Shown piece after piece: positions 11,801-22,600 of a stretch of DNA of 64,000 nucleotides. Made by a program: the position numbers and the translations under genes. The notes under the pieces are model-generated. The model did not search any database. It worked only from the letters and a program-made list of their open reading frames with translations, and was not told where the DNA came from. The stretch's first letter is position 1, and every line of letters starts with the position of its first letter. The DNA comes from Membranipora membranacea (Eukaryota > Bryozoa > Gymnolaemata > Cheilostomatida > Membraniporidae): assembly GCA_914767715.1 (NCBI GenBank), contig OU612066.1:1929001-1993000 (forward strand). Reading direction: 5' to 3'.

Positions 11801-12849
11801 TGATAACATTACCAGCATAATGTGAAAACAAAAAAGAGTTGGCATACTTTTGGCTAAATTAGATACTCTGCCCCTATCATTTACCCTCCACAGTCATAGA
11901 GATAAAAATGGGTGACAATATTAGGCTTAGGAACAAAACAACAAATCCAACTCCCATGATTTGAACTACAATTTTACAGCATCCTGGTTGTAATTTCCTT
12001 ACTTTTCAGGATGTAAATGTAAAGCCAACCTGATGAGTTCATGGGGTATGAAATAATTGCAATTTTAATTGGCTTTCGCAATGTTGTATTGGACGCCCAC
12101 CTCATTTCACCTAAATCTGTCTTATATACTCCAGTCCTACAAACATACAGTACCTGAAGTATCACGTTATACAAAATGACAAATGACAATGTACTTTTTA
12201 CGATTATGACGATATTACAAAGTTAACTTTGAGGTATAATCAGAGACTATGGATAACCTATAGTCTCTGGTATAATCTTTGGTATAATTGTAGTTTTCAC
12301 CTAAAATTTTCATCCGATTGGTGTAACACAGCACAAATATCGAAAAGCTTATGAGCACTGCAGTAACATGGTGCACAAGTGTATATTCGCTTTGATTTGA
12401 CAGGGAGAGCGAAGGATATTTACCAACTTCCACAGGCAGGTATTCTGTTGGATGGATAAATGGATGGGACTGACTATGGAGGAGATCCGCGCTATCGAAG
12501 AAAGAAACAAAGTGGAACTGGACGAAGTAAGTAGCCGGTTACACTCCGATATAGTCTCCATAATTGTTATTGTGTTGTTTTGAGTAAGCGTCAAAACCTG
12601 TAGGCAAAGAGAAATGTGCCTAAATACAGACTTATGTAGGACATGGCAGACTCGGATGACATTCTTTTGCAGATACAACTTACTGATTAATAGGACTTGA
12701 TAGGACTAGTTAAATATTTACTGATTAATCATGAGAGGACAATTCCCTTAGTTACACAAAATGTGTACCATTGAAAAATAATCACTCCTGTTTCTCATCC
12801 TTAGGCTCGAGCAAAGGGACCTGTGAAAGGAACTGCAGCTGACGAATAA
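5805..12849 (+). CDS. PITPNA/PITPNB-like: Class I phosphatidylinositol transfer protein (PITP alpha/beta type)
   Basis: Soluble protein that exchanges single PI and PC molecules between membranes. Coding exons: 5805-5821, 6912-7106, then 7660-7759 or 8495-8594, 9243-9320, 10047-10205, 11196-11291, 12404-12526 and 12805-12849. With either alternative exon the length is 813 nt, 270 aa, exactly the family size. It begins [20 protein letters not shown]. The PI headgroup residues are kept: the Thr and Lys of QYTHK (63, 65) and Asn94. The PC-contacting Cys99 is also kept. The membrane-inserting loop reads IWFGLQ (201-206), where vertebrates have WWGLQ. The C-terminal helix [18 protein letters not shown] is conserved. 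The start is set by a 17-nt first exon whose split Phe codon joins exon 2 in frame. An AATAAA overlaps the stop codon (12845-12850). Intron 1 carries a minisatellite. Confidence 0.95.
6144..6759. repeat. 21-bp minisatellite, about 29 copies, in PITP intron 1
   Basis: The unit is CCTATCWCCCTAGCCTTGTSA with a few point variants (CACC/CTCC, GTGACC/GTCACC, a TTTC form near the 3' end) and one short insertion near 6230. Because 21 is divisible by three and the unit has no stop in some frames, long open frames run on both strands (about 6211-6828 on minus, 6250-6780 on plus), giving the heptapeptides KAREIGH and SLVTYHP. These are by-products of the repeat, not supported genes. Confidence 0.95.
7197..7244. 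repeat. Tandem duplication of a 23-bp segment
   Basis: GAATCAGCGACCATGGTTAG occurs twice in direct succession in PITP intron 2. It is a recent small duplication with no visible function. Confidence 0.7.
7660..7759 (+). other. PITP alternative exon 3a
   Basis: 100-bp exon after ATATTTCAG and before GTAAGTG. It completes a split codon (AG|T, Ser71) and encodes residues 71-104: [17 protein letters not shown], then [16 protein letters not shown]. It corresponds to the human segment KVPTFVRMLAPEG...AWNAYPYC. It keeps the PI-binding Asn94 and the Cys99 that faces the acyl chains. Confidence 0.9.
8495..8594 (+). other. PITP alternative exon 3b
   Basis: A second 100-bp exon, 735 bp downstream of 3a, after TTTTTCATTAG and before GTAAGTT. 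Same entry phase (AG|A, Arg71) and same exit phase as 3a. It encodes [17 protein letters not shown], then [16 protein letters not shown]. It is identical to 3a at 18 of 34 positions, including Asn94 and Cys99. Including both exons would add 100 nt and shift the frame, so they must be used one at a time. Confidence 0.88.
9361..9412. repeat. Short hairpin with CCAGAGACTATAG arms
   Basis: AGTACTACCAGAGACTATAG faces CTATAGTCTCTGGTACTACT across a short spacer in a PITP intron. Similar hairpins occur near 12240 and 20030. Confidence 0.7.
10732..10907. repeat. 44-bp tandem repeat, four copies
   Basis: The unit starts CACATACAGGGCTGTGACTG and ends TATGTCCCACAGTAT. Copies begin at 10732, 10776, 10820 and 10864 and are almost identical, so the array is young. 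It lies in the PITP intron between exons 10047-10205 and 11196-11291. Confidence 0.9.
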
Positions 12850-14312
12850 ATACTACTGATCTTTTCTCTCAAGATTTCACAGGATTTGATCGTCATTTAT
12901 TACCTACTATTATCTCAATACTGAACTAATGGCCAATTTGGTCAATAGAACTGGTACAAATTCTGATTCCAATTAATCTTTCTTATCTGATTACCCCTAG
13001 GAAATGTCTTAACTAAGTATTCATGCCTTTCTTTCTACTGGCACTGTCATGAATAAATATACTATTGTAATATCATTAAAATACCTATTTTGCCAACTCG
13101 AAGTGTCAACTACATGAAACTCCAAGTTAATAGTACAGACTCTGACTGATTTTGTGTGTTGTGAGCTCATTGTTTTCTAGTCTTGTTACTATTTCCATGA
13201 ATATATATGGAGGGTTCAATGATCATAGCTCTCCTTAGCTGGCTTTTCGTAGCTATAAGATTTTTCCAATTAAAGAAAGATTACAATTACGAAAAATATT
13301 TGGTGTGTTCATTTTGTAAGCGAAAACAATAGTGGATGAGTAGCAGGTAGCCTTTTTAAGGCGTTCTTCATGGCCTAATTTACCTAAGCAAACTAAAATA
13401 CCCCTATGTTCGAACATTGATTTTTATCTTGACATCAGTGGTATGATTGCTAGACAGCATAGGTGCCGCTGGGGTAAAGAGACAGATTTGCAGACAAAGT
13501 GCTTTTATGGGGCCTGGTATCATGCACGCAATGCTTGATATGTCATCGACATTTTTACAAAATAGAATTAATTTGATCTGTCTGATCTCATCGATGGGAT
13601 GAATTGTATACATCTAAATAATAGATATTATCCCTGTGTGAGCTTGTAATGATTTCAAAAGGACAACAATCTTATAACAGGACTACAAAACTATAGTAAT
13701 ATTAAATAACATAAAATCAACGTTTTCATCAATGTCAGCGGGCAGTAGTAGCCAGCCAATTGTTAAACAGACAGCCTCCCTCCAATGAACTACCTCTCCC
13801 TAGGTAGTTTATTGCTCCCTCCCTGGCTAAAAGCTTGTCAAGGCAGGCTAGGTATAGATGAGCATATTTGCTAAAAGAGTTGTCTTCACATACAAGAACA
13901 GATGTCCTTCAGAATTTTGCCTAGAAATCTTAATGCTGTAGTCTGGTATAACACTACAGCAGGCCAAAATTAGGGTGCACAAACAAACTGAATTTGTACC
14001 TGTAAAGAGAAACTTCATGATCTTCCAAAATTCTGGGTGAATGCTATTTTCAAAAGAATTCGCGAATTAGGTCAATATTTTGGACACGTGATCATAACAA
14101 ACATAGATTTCAAGTAGATGACATAGAATTGGCCGGCGTGGGAAGGAGTAGACAACTACCACTAATAAAACATATAATTTATTGAACCAGGTACAGGTGA
14201 TTTAAATATCATAGGAGTTTGCATTCGCACTTTGTAGTAAGTTTGAAAGCTAACCTTGGTCTAAAGGTTCTAAATCTTGATTGAAACAGCCCAGGGACTC
14301 ATTCAATATGTT

Positions 14313-15880
14313 GAGTGAGTTGTCCCCTCTTTCATCAAAACAACCAAATCTATGTCATCCTAAGTAGTGTTATTTTACATAGATTTGGGGACTTAGTCTT
14401 CTCGGCTTGCTTTTTTCTCCGACGAACGAACCGCAGTATCAAACATATCAAACACGCTCTGAATCTGTGATTTACTGCAATTAATTCTATTAATTCTTAT
14501 GTATATGTAGTAAGTCAAGCTCAGGGGTTTGGGGGTTTCCAGCTTGTCTCACTATCAAGGAGGATAGGGGGTGTCGCGGGCTGCGAGGGGAACTGATCCA
14601 ATGCCTAAATCGCACATATAAAATATTTTTACAGCAATAAATTGAGGTTTACATTCATTCGAAAGCTTGTAGTGCTTGATTAATACAGAGAGTTGGTCCC
14701 TGATTAATACAGACGAGAAGCGCCAAATCGGTTTTTTTTATGAGTGAGTTGTCCCCTCTTTGAACAAAACACCCAAATCTATGTTATCCTACGTTGTGTT
14801 ATTTTACATAGAATTGATGACTTAGTCTACTTGGCTTGCTTTTTCTCCAGATAAAGTGAACAGCGGTATCAAACATATCAAAAATATTGAACACGGTCTG
14901 AATATGTTATTGACAGCAATTAATTGTATTAATTCTTATGTATGCGTCGTGAGTCAAGCTCAGGGGTTTGGGGGTTTCCAACTGGTGTCATCGAGGAGGA
15001 TGCGGAGTGTCGCTGGTTGTAAGGGAAACTGATACAATATCTCAATGGTACATAAAACATTAATTTTACAGCAATACATTGAGGTTTACATTCATTCAAA
15101 AGGTTGTAGTGCTTGATTAATATAAGGAGTTGGTCCCTGAATAATACAGACGAGAAGCGCCAAATCGTTTTTTATGAGTGAGTTGTCCCCTCTTTGAACA
15201 AAACACCCGAATCTATGTCATTCTATGTTGTGTTATTTTACATAGATTTGATGACTTAGTCTACTTGGCTTGCTTTTTCTCCAGATAAAGCGAACAGCGG
15301 TATCAAACAAATCAAATATATTGAACATGGTCTGAATATGTGATTAACAGCAATTAATTGTATTAATTCTTAAGTATGCGTCGTGAGTCAAGCTGATAGT
15401 TTTGGGGGGGTTCCAACTGGTGTCATCGAGGAGGATACGGAGTGTCGTGGGCTGTAAGGGAAACTGATACAACATCTCAATGGTACATAAAACATTAATT
15501 TTACAGCAATACATTGAGGTTTACATTCATTCAGAGGTTGTAGTTCTTGATTAATACAGAAAGTTGGTCCCCGATTAATACAGACGCGAAGCCAAATCTA
15601 TGTCATCCTACGTAGTGCTATTTTACATAGATTTGAGGACTTATGCGTGTGTACAAAATGATGTAGTGTGTCTAACCAAAGAATTTTAATGATTGCAACT
15701 AGTGTCAACAGCGAGAATGGAATGTGCCATGAATAGTAATTGAATCATAAACGGTAGATGGTATATATATGAAACAGACGAGGGAGGCCAACAATATTTT
15801 TATGAGTTCACTCTCTGACCTACAAACAAATCTATGTCATACTATGTAGGATTGAAAAACATAGATTTGAAAATTTAGTC
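14313..15880. repeat. About 430-bp tandem repeat with internal hairpins
   Basis: Three units start with GAGTGAGTTGTCCCCTC at about 14313, 14742 and 15176, followed by a shorter degenerate unit to about 15880. Each carries AATCTATGTCA facing ACATAGATT, a small hairpin, and later TCAAGCTCAGGGGTTTGGGG. The hairpin recurs near 14350, 14780, 15210, 15600 and 15830. Units differ by point changes and small indels. No coding capacity. Confidence 0.85.
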
Positions 15881-16235
15881 TATTTGACTGGATTTGCTTG
15901 TCAATTCACAAGCAAATGCATTGCTCAAGGTCTGGTTGACCAACTGCACTTAACCATGTTAGTTCATATATTTTTATATAGAAAACAACTCAGTAGTGTT
16001 TGAAACCAAGGAGTAGAATGCAAAGATCAATTCCATGTTTTCTCACGCTACAACATAGATCTGATTTCACTGATCAGAGAGTGGATAACTCTTTATGATG
16101 TCGATTTTGTTACGATACTAGGACTAGGATCTTGTACACTCAAGTCCTGAAAATATTCAAATATCTGTGTGTGACTAATTAAGTGATGTTCAACTAATAT
16201 ATTATTGAAGATATACCGTTATATATATATATATA

Positions 16236-16627
16236 GGTTTGCTTTTGAGAATAAAAGTTTATGTAAAAATACTGCATAGAAGGCACAGAAGTCATGGATT
16301 ATAAAATTGAAATAAACAACAGGTTTCTAGGTTTGCTTTTGAGAATAAAAGCTTATGTAAAGATACTGCATAGAAGGCATAAAAGTCATGGATTATAAAA
16401 TTGAAATAAACGACAGGTTTGTAGATTTGTCTTTGAGAATAAAAGTTTATACGAAAAATACTGCATAGAAGGCATAAAAGTCATGGATTATAAAATTGAA
16501 ATAAACAACAGGTTTGTAGGTTTGCTTTTGAGAATAAAAGTTTATACGGAAAATACTGCATAGAAGGCATAAAAGTCATGGATTATAAAATTGAAATAAA
16601 CAACAGGTTTGTAGGTTTGTCTTTGAA
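16236..16627. repeat. 94-95-bp tandem repeat, four copies plus a partial
   Basis: Units beginning GGTTTGCTTTTGAGAATAAA start at about 16236, 16330, 16424 and 16519, with a short fifth start at 16614. They contain TACTGCATAGAAGGCA and AGTCATGGATTATAAAATTG. The array ends about 50 bp past the stop codon of the unknown minus-strand gene, so it probably lies in or next to its 3' UTR. Confidence 0.9.
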
Positions 16628-16679
16628 CATTTATAGGAAAATGAATGATTGCAAGGTATGCAAGTTTGAATGATACGTC

Positions 16680-19600
16680 TCACAATGAGATGGACAACAC
16701 TTCGTTTAGGTTTCTTCGGTATGCTTCTCCAGCTTCCCCAGGAGATACTTTGTCAGCTAGTTGAATGCCACTGATAATAACCTAGAAAACAATAAAATCA
16801 AAGGTTAATTCAGCAAGGCAAGTGTATTTTGATATTTACCAACCAGGTCCAGACCAGAAAAGATGGAAGCTGAACATTGTAATAATTATTCTTATACACA
16901 TTGGATAATGACTGTAGAGCTAAAACTTCAAAACCTTATGGATTCAATCATCTTGCCAATATAAGTACAACTGTAAAAGTCAGCAATGTGCCTTGCAGCT
17001 AGGATGATTGAAATGAAACAGGTTACCTTAATTCCAGTTGACAAAACAAGTTTCTCATTACTCTCTTGTCATTCAGTTTGTGTTTGATCACAGAGTTAGA
17101 GTTAAAACCTCCAACTCCTTGATTTGATACGTATTTGAGGGCTCCATACGTGGTTGGACATCATATTTGTTTGCCGATGATAATGGATATTTCAATGTTA
17201 CATACTCCCTTATTTGTATGTCTGATCACTAGAACACCCTTTTGAAGTGCTGGTATGCTTACCTTAGGCAAGTAGTTGAACCAAAACCAATCCTCTAGAG
17301 CAAATTTCCTGTTGGCTCCCACTATTCCAGCTCGTGCACATCGGAGCACTACATTCGTAAATCTGTCATCCTGATAATAAAAGACACATCAACATAAAAT
17401 TTGCAACTTTAAATATTTGATAAGAGAGAACCAAAACAGAAAGTAGAGGTCATTTTTCTTAACATATTAGGTGTTATGTGCCCTTTGAGCATGTCAGGAT
17501 AACTTCAAATTTATAATTCAGTGGTGTTGATTTATATTGTGTTGATTTATATTGTAACAAGCTGGTCAATGTTAAGTCATTTATATTAAAAGTCAGTTTT
17601 TTCTCACCTGTTTATCACCAATCAATATTGGAGACATAGCAGCTCTCTTCAAGCGAGACATGGCCCCTTCAGTACCTTTTATATATGTAGCTTCCTCATC
17701 TCCAGCCGCACACTTAACTGCTAGTTCTTGTAGCATTATCTGTAATATGAATAAAATAGGAGAATTGTCAATGGAACAACTCAGCTAGTCAGGGGTCTTT
17801 CAATCAGAGTGTGACTGTGTGATGCACTCATTCAAAAATCGCTCGTTTTGTCTTTCAAGTAGACAAATTAGTTCCCAAATCGCTCACTAAGAATGTATAT
17901 AGTTTGTCAATGGGAGAGGGAGGGAGACCCTCGCAATTTTCATTTTAGCTATGTTTAATTGTTCCATGATTTGTCATGATGGGGTATTTTATATATTGGC
18001 TATTCAGTCTGGTGACGAGGAAGTCTGGTGAGTTTTTTTCCCAAGAATGAATGGATAAATAAGGGATAGCTTTAAAAACACAAGATGACTAAACTGGGAC
18101 AGGAAAGCAATTCAATATTGAACACCTTTGAAATTATGAAGAAATTGTCATTCATTGTAGCTGAAGGATATGTTGTGTGGCGCAGGGCCCTTTAGTGATT
18201 CTGATACTCCATGCCAGATTCCACGGAGCATTTGACTAGTCGGCTCAGAATCGGGACACAATCGGTAACGATGTGGAGGGAGTTGATAATGAGTTGGTGG
18301 TATACCAAGTGCTGTTGTGGCCTTATTCAGAGATTTAAGAGAGTGATCAATTAATCGAGACCATGAGTTTGCTAACAGTCAATGTCTAGAATATCACATT
18401 AAACGGTCTTTGTGCAAGCAATTTAATTTTTTTTATAATTACTGATATAGGATAACTTTGATGAAAAATAGTTTTGTGTTCACCTTCCAAAAATAACAGA
18501 AAAGTTTTGTATCCTGGATGTTGATATTTATGGTATAAAAATAAAGCTCTAATCAGTCATTTGAAAGGCAAAAGGAGTGAAAACAAATTTGTATTTCAAA
18601 TACTCTTTTAAACATAAACTCGAAAAAAAATGATATGGATGGACAAGTACTGCAAACTGCTAAGGATTTAAGTAGCCAGAAAAGGATTATTCAAACATAT
18701 TGTATTTCATGACAACTGAACTCTAATGTTGATAATGCCTAAGGATTGGGATTATGACTGTAATAAAACAAAAGACTTCCTGCAAACTGAGAATCATACC
18801 TTGAAGTTATCATAGAGTACCAGTTTTTTGATAGAAACTTTAGCTGAACAGTTCATCTTCATCGTGTTCTGAATGCGTATACGTCGTTTCACTGGATCAG
18901 GGGGGTCCTAGAAAAGAAAAATTTCTATCTTCATCAACTGTTGTTGTACAAGCAGCATGATTGAGGTGTTACTATCTGTAGTCATCTCTCTGTCAGAAAA
19001 TATTTCACACATACACCTTTTGGAACAATAAATTAGTCAGATGCCGCAATAACCCAATTGATCACATCACAGTACAAAAGCTTCGATCTTCAATTCTACT
19101 CTTACTCTAGGGTATATTTCTACAACCAGACTCAAAGCTTTTTACCCTGATTTCATTCTACCCAACTACTTTATTACACAAAACGTCTTTGGTAGAGTAA
19201 AATGAAAGGATGTAGCACACCAAACATCAAACTACGCTGAGACTACCTAATATATCTAAATTGAAAAATTATTGGTAGAGACAACTGAACACCATATACA
19301 TGTATCTATATATTCATATATTATTATTCACAACTTTTTGTTTGCAACTTACAGTACGCTGCTCACAGAAACCTGGCCTTCTTTCCTTCCCATGCCTGCA
19401 ATCCAGATACCGTGAACCCACATCCGTAAAAGCCTGGTGCACTCCGTCAATTCGCTCAATATATGTTCTCTTTTGCAGGAGCCCTACAAGGAAAATAATT
19501 AAAGTATGATTTGTTAGTATTTGGTAGGAAACCACAGCCCCCAGCCCACTAGTAAATAATATTTCAGAGAATTACAACTCTTGATTTACTATACCCAATA

Positions 19601-22600
19601 GTAACTTAGTTGCAACCATAGTAATTAAGCTCCAACTATGGATGAATGTGAATTCACCAAATTGTCTATTATTCTCTTTTGTGATACACCCAACCTAGGG
19701 CCACCAGTACCAAACTTTGGTCCACTCTAGCTTATTACAATATGTAGAACCTATCTATCAATTTAATTCCTCATCATAGGCATTCTACCTAGGCTCATCA
19801 GACTTCAGTGTTACGGGATTGTGAATGTGTATTTAGCAGGCCCCCTACTTTGTTTGTCTGCTTGTGATTCACCTTTAATGTCTGATTCACCCAAAATTGT
19901 GGTGAGCACAGGAAGGTTGTCAACAAGGTCAAGCGGTGTTTGTGGTTCTGTTTGCGCATAAGGCCTCCTGGAAAGGCAATCAGCATTGGTATTAGTTTTC
20001 CCACTTTTGTGTTTGATGTCGTAGTTGTACCAGAGACTATAGATATATCTATATATATCTATATATCTATAGTCTCTGGTTGTACGGCTGAAGCAATAGT
20101 GACCAGCGACCTAGTCTGCCCTTAGTGTCCTTTATGCTTTTCAACCACTTGAGGCTAATGTGGTCAGTGAGCACCAAAAAGTGTTTATCTGCAAGGTAAT
20201 GTTTGTATTTCTCTACTGCTGTAACCAGGGATAGTCCCTCCTTGTGTGTTATAGAATAATTTTTTTTAAAAACAGTAGTATTATATCAGAATATCAGAAC
20301 AACAGAAAGTAAGCTGGGTTTGGTGGAATAAGGTATAAATAGATTTTTTTCAAGAAATCATAAATAGATGTCACTAGTTTTTAGGCCTTAGCAGCTTGAT
20401 TCCTTGGTCTTTAACATGTTGTTATAGATGAGTGAGGTACCAATATTTGCTATGTCATTTGTCATTTAAAAAAGATATGAGGCTGAATTTAATACTCTAA
20501 CGGAACATAATTAATATTTTGCATGGCTTGCTTGGGCAGTTTCATAGCTCAATTGCCTAACAATTACAACACATGATAATAATGATTTAAATTTTTTGAC
20601 CATTACAGGCAGTGGTGTGAGAGATTATATTATTTAACCAACAGGCTAGGTGATGCAGACCAATTAATTAGACAAGAATGTCAAACTTCACCTAAAACAA
20701 AATTATTTTCATGACATTATTTTTGGCTGAAGATGGCTCCATCCATAACAGTTCTATTATTTAAAAAGATCAAACCAAATCTGGGGCTGATAAATAAAGG
20801 TGTTTCTATTATATGTTGTAATTACAAAATAAGATTAAATCTTCATAAGCAGGATTAGCTTCCTTACACAAACATAGAACATATATGTCAGGCAGCTTGG
20901 CAAATATTTTTGCTGGTATGAATGGAAACAGAACAATATCATTGATTACACCCATGCCTGCACCAAAGGTACCAGAGACATGAGGATGTTTCATACCCAA
21001 TAAACAAAACAAACAGTGTCTCAGATGTTTTGGGTATCTTAGATGATAAACAATGCTCAAATTTAGATAGTGCAAAGCAATAAAAGCATCCACTCTTCAA
21101 TAGAAAGATTATAACATCTGAAATATTCACATGTGTATGCCTTAAAACATCATATCACTTATTGCTTGAATTTTGATTACATTAGTGAATCTTGGACAGT
21201 TATGTCAGCCATGAACTTGCTCTTGGCATTCTCCAGATTACCAATCATTGTGAGAGTGAAGTAGATTGCTCTACCTGTTTTAATATTAATGCTATATCCT
21301 TTCACCTGTTTGGTGAGGGAATAGTGTTCCAAAAGATTATCGTAATTTTATCCAGCTTTTTTCAATTGGAAGATTGGTGTGCATATTCACACAACCATCC
21401 ACCCCTACCCCCATCATCACAGTCAATTTTTCTTCCTATAGAAATATAAGGGCAAATATATGTTTATTCAATTGCAGCGGATTCCTGAAGCTCTATGCAT
21501 CTAAGCATTTGCCCGTGTCCAGTGTTTCCTTTGGTCAATGAGAAACCTATTTTCCTAGATAAGTACCAACACTTATGTTGAATATTGGTGTGATTATTCG
21601 CTTGGAGATGAAGATGACCTGCATCCTTCAGCTGAGTTAAAACAAGATATGAATCCGGTAGTCTGCACAATGTAATTTAAATTTGTTCATCACGCACCTA
21701 CCACCAACCAGATAAGAGAGAGATTCTACTGAGTGCAAAAATATTTCGCTAGCTGGGGTATAATTTTTTGTGACGATACACCAATGATGATTGGGAAAGT
21801 TAAAGCAGATATTCATGACATTGATACAAATTGACGAATTTTAGGAAATAAGCTTGCATTTATTTTGACAGAATGTTGTACTGCTACAGGTGGAAAACTT
21901 TTGCCTTGCAACCTGAAATCCCCCAACAATACTACAGGATTTATTTACTTGAAAGCTACCAATGAGTGGAAATGAAGTAAGAATTATCTCTTCTAACCTG
22001 AACAAAAAGATGCTACCTCTATATATGACAAGGATTTGAATGATGTGGCCAAATATGACTATTAGAATGCCTAGGCTGTTTATACAAAATAATTATTTCA
22101 TATGTTTCACCATCACACCAACACATTTCAATGGTCTGCATACAACTCTCACATGGAAAAAATCAGAAAAATTTATTCCCTCTCCACACATTATTCATCA
22201 TCAAAGGTCACCCAGTAAATAAAAGTGCATCATTTATTTCAGCATGATATTTTGTAGACACTGACTATTGAACCGCTATGGCATGCTCATGCTCTATCCT
22301 GCATAATTCCAGCAAGAATAAACTGGCTTAATCACATTTTTTGAACCCAATTAAGGTGTAAAACATAACACAACACCTCATTTCCTTGTAACGGCTTTAA
22401 ATTACAGACCCCGGAATCGGTATGGGATGATGCTGATGGAGACCTGCCCAAATATAAATGTACAGTTTGAGTGTAACCTTGCTAGAAAAAAAAATAGCGG
22501 ATTAAAACAGCTGTAAAACTAACTAATTATGATAAAGATAAGGAAGTAGCTCTGCTGGTTTGATTGCATGCCCTTCACACACAGGATCATTTTTCGCTTC

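Larger units (their letters stand above)
12850..16679. other. Convergent intergenic region, PITP to unknown gene
   Basis: Contains the PITP 3' region (extra AATAAA at about 13052) and then no gene. Between about 13100 and 14300 I see only unique-looking AT-rich sequence. From 14313 it holds a 430-bp tandem array and from 16236 a 94-bp tandem array, both described separately. Confidence 0.6.
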
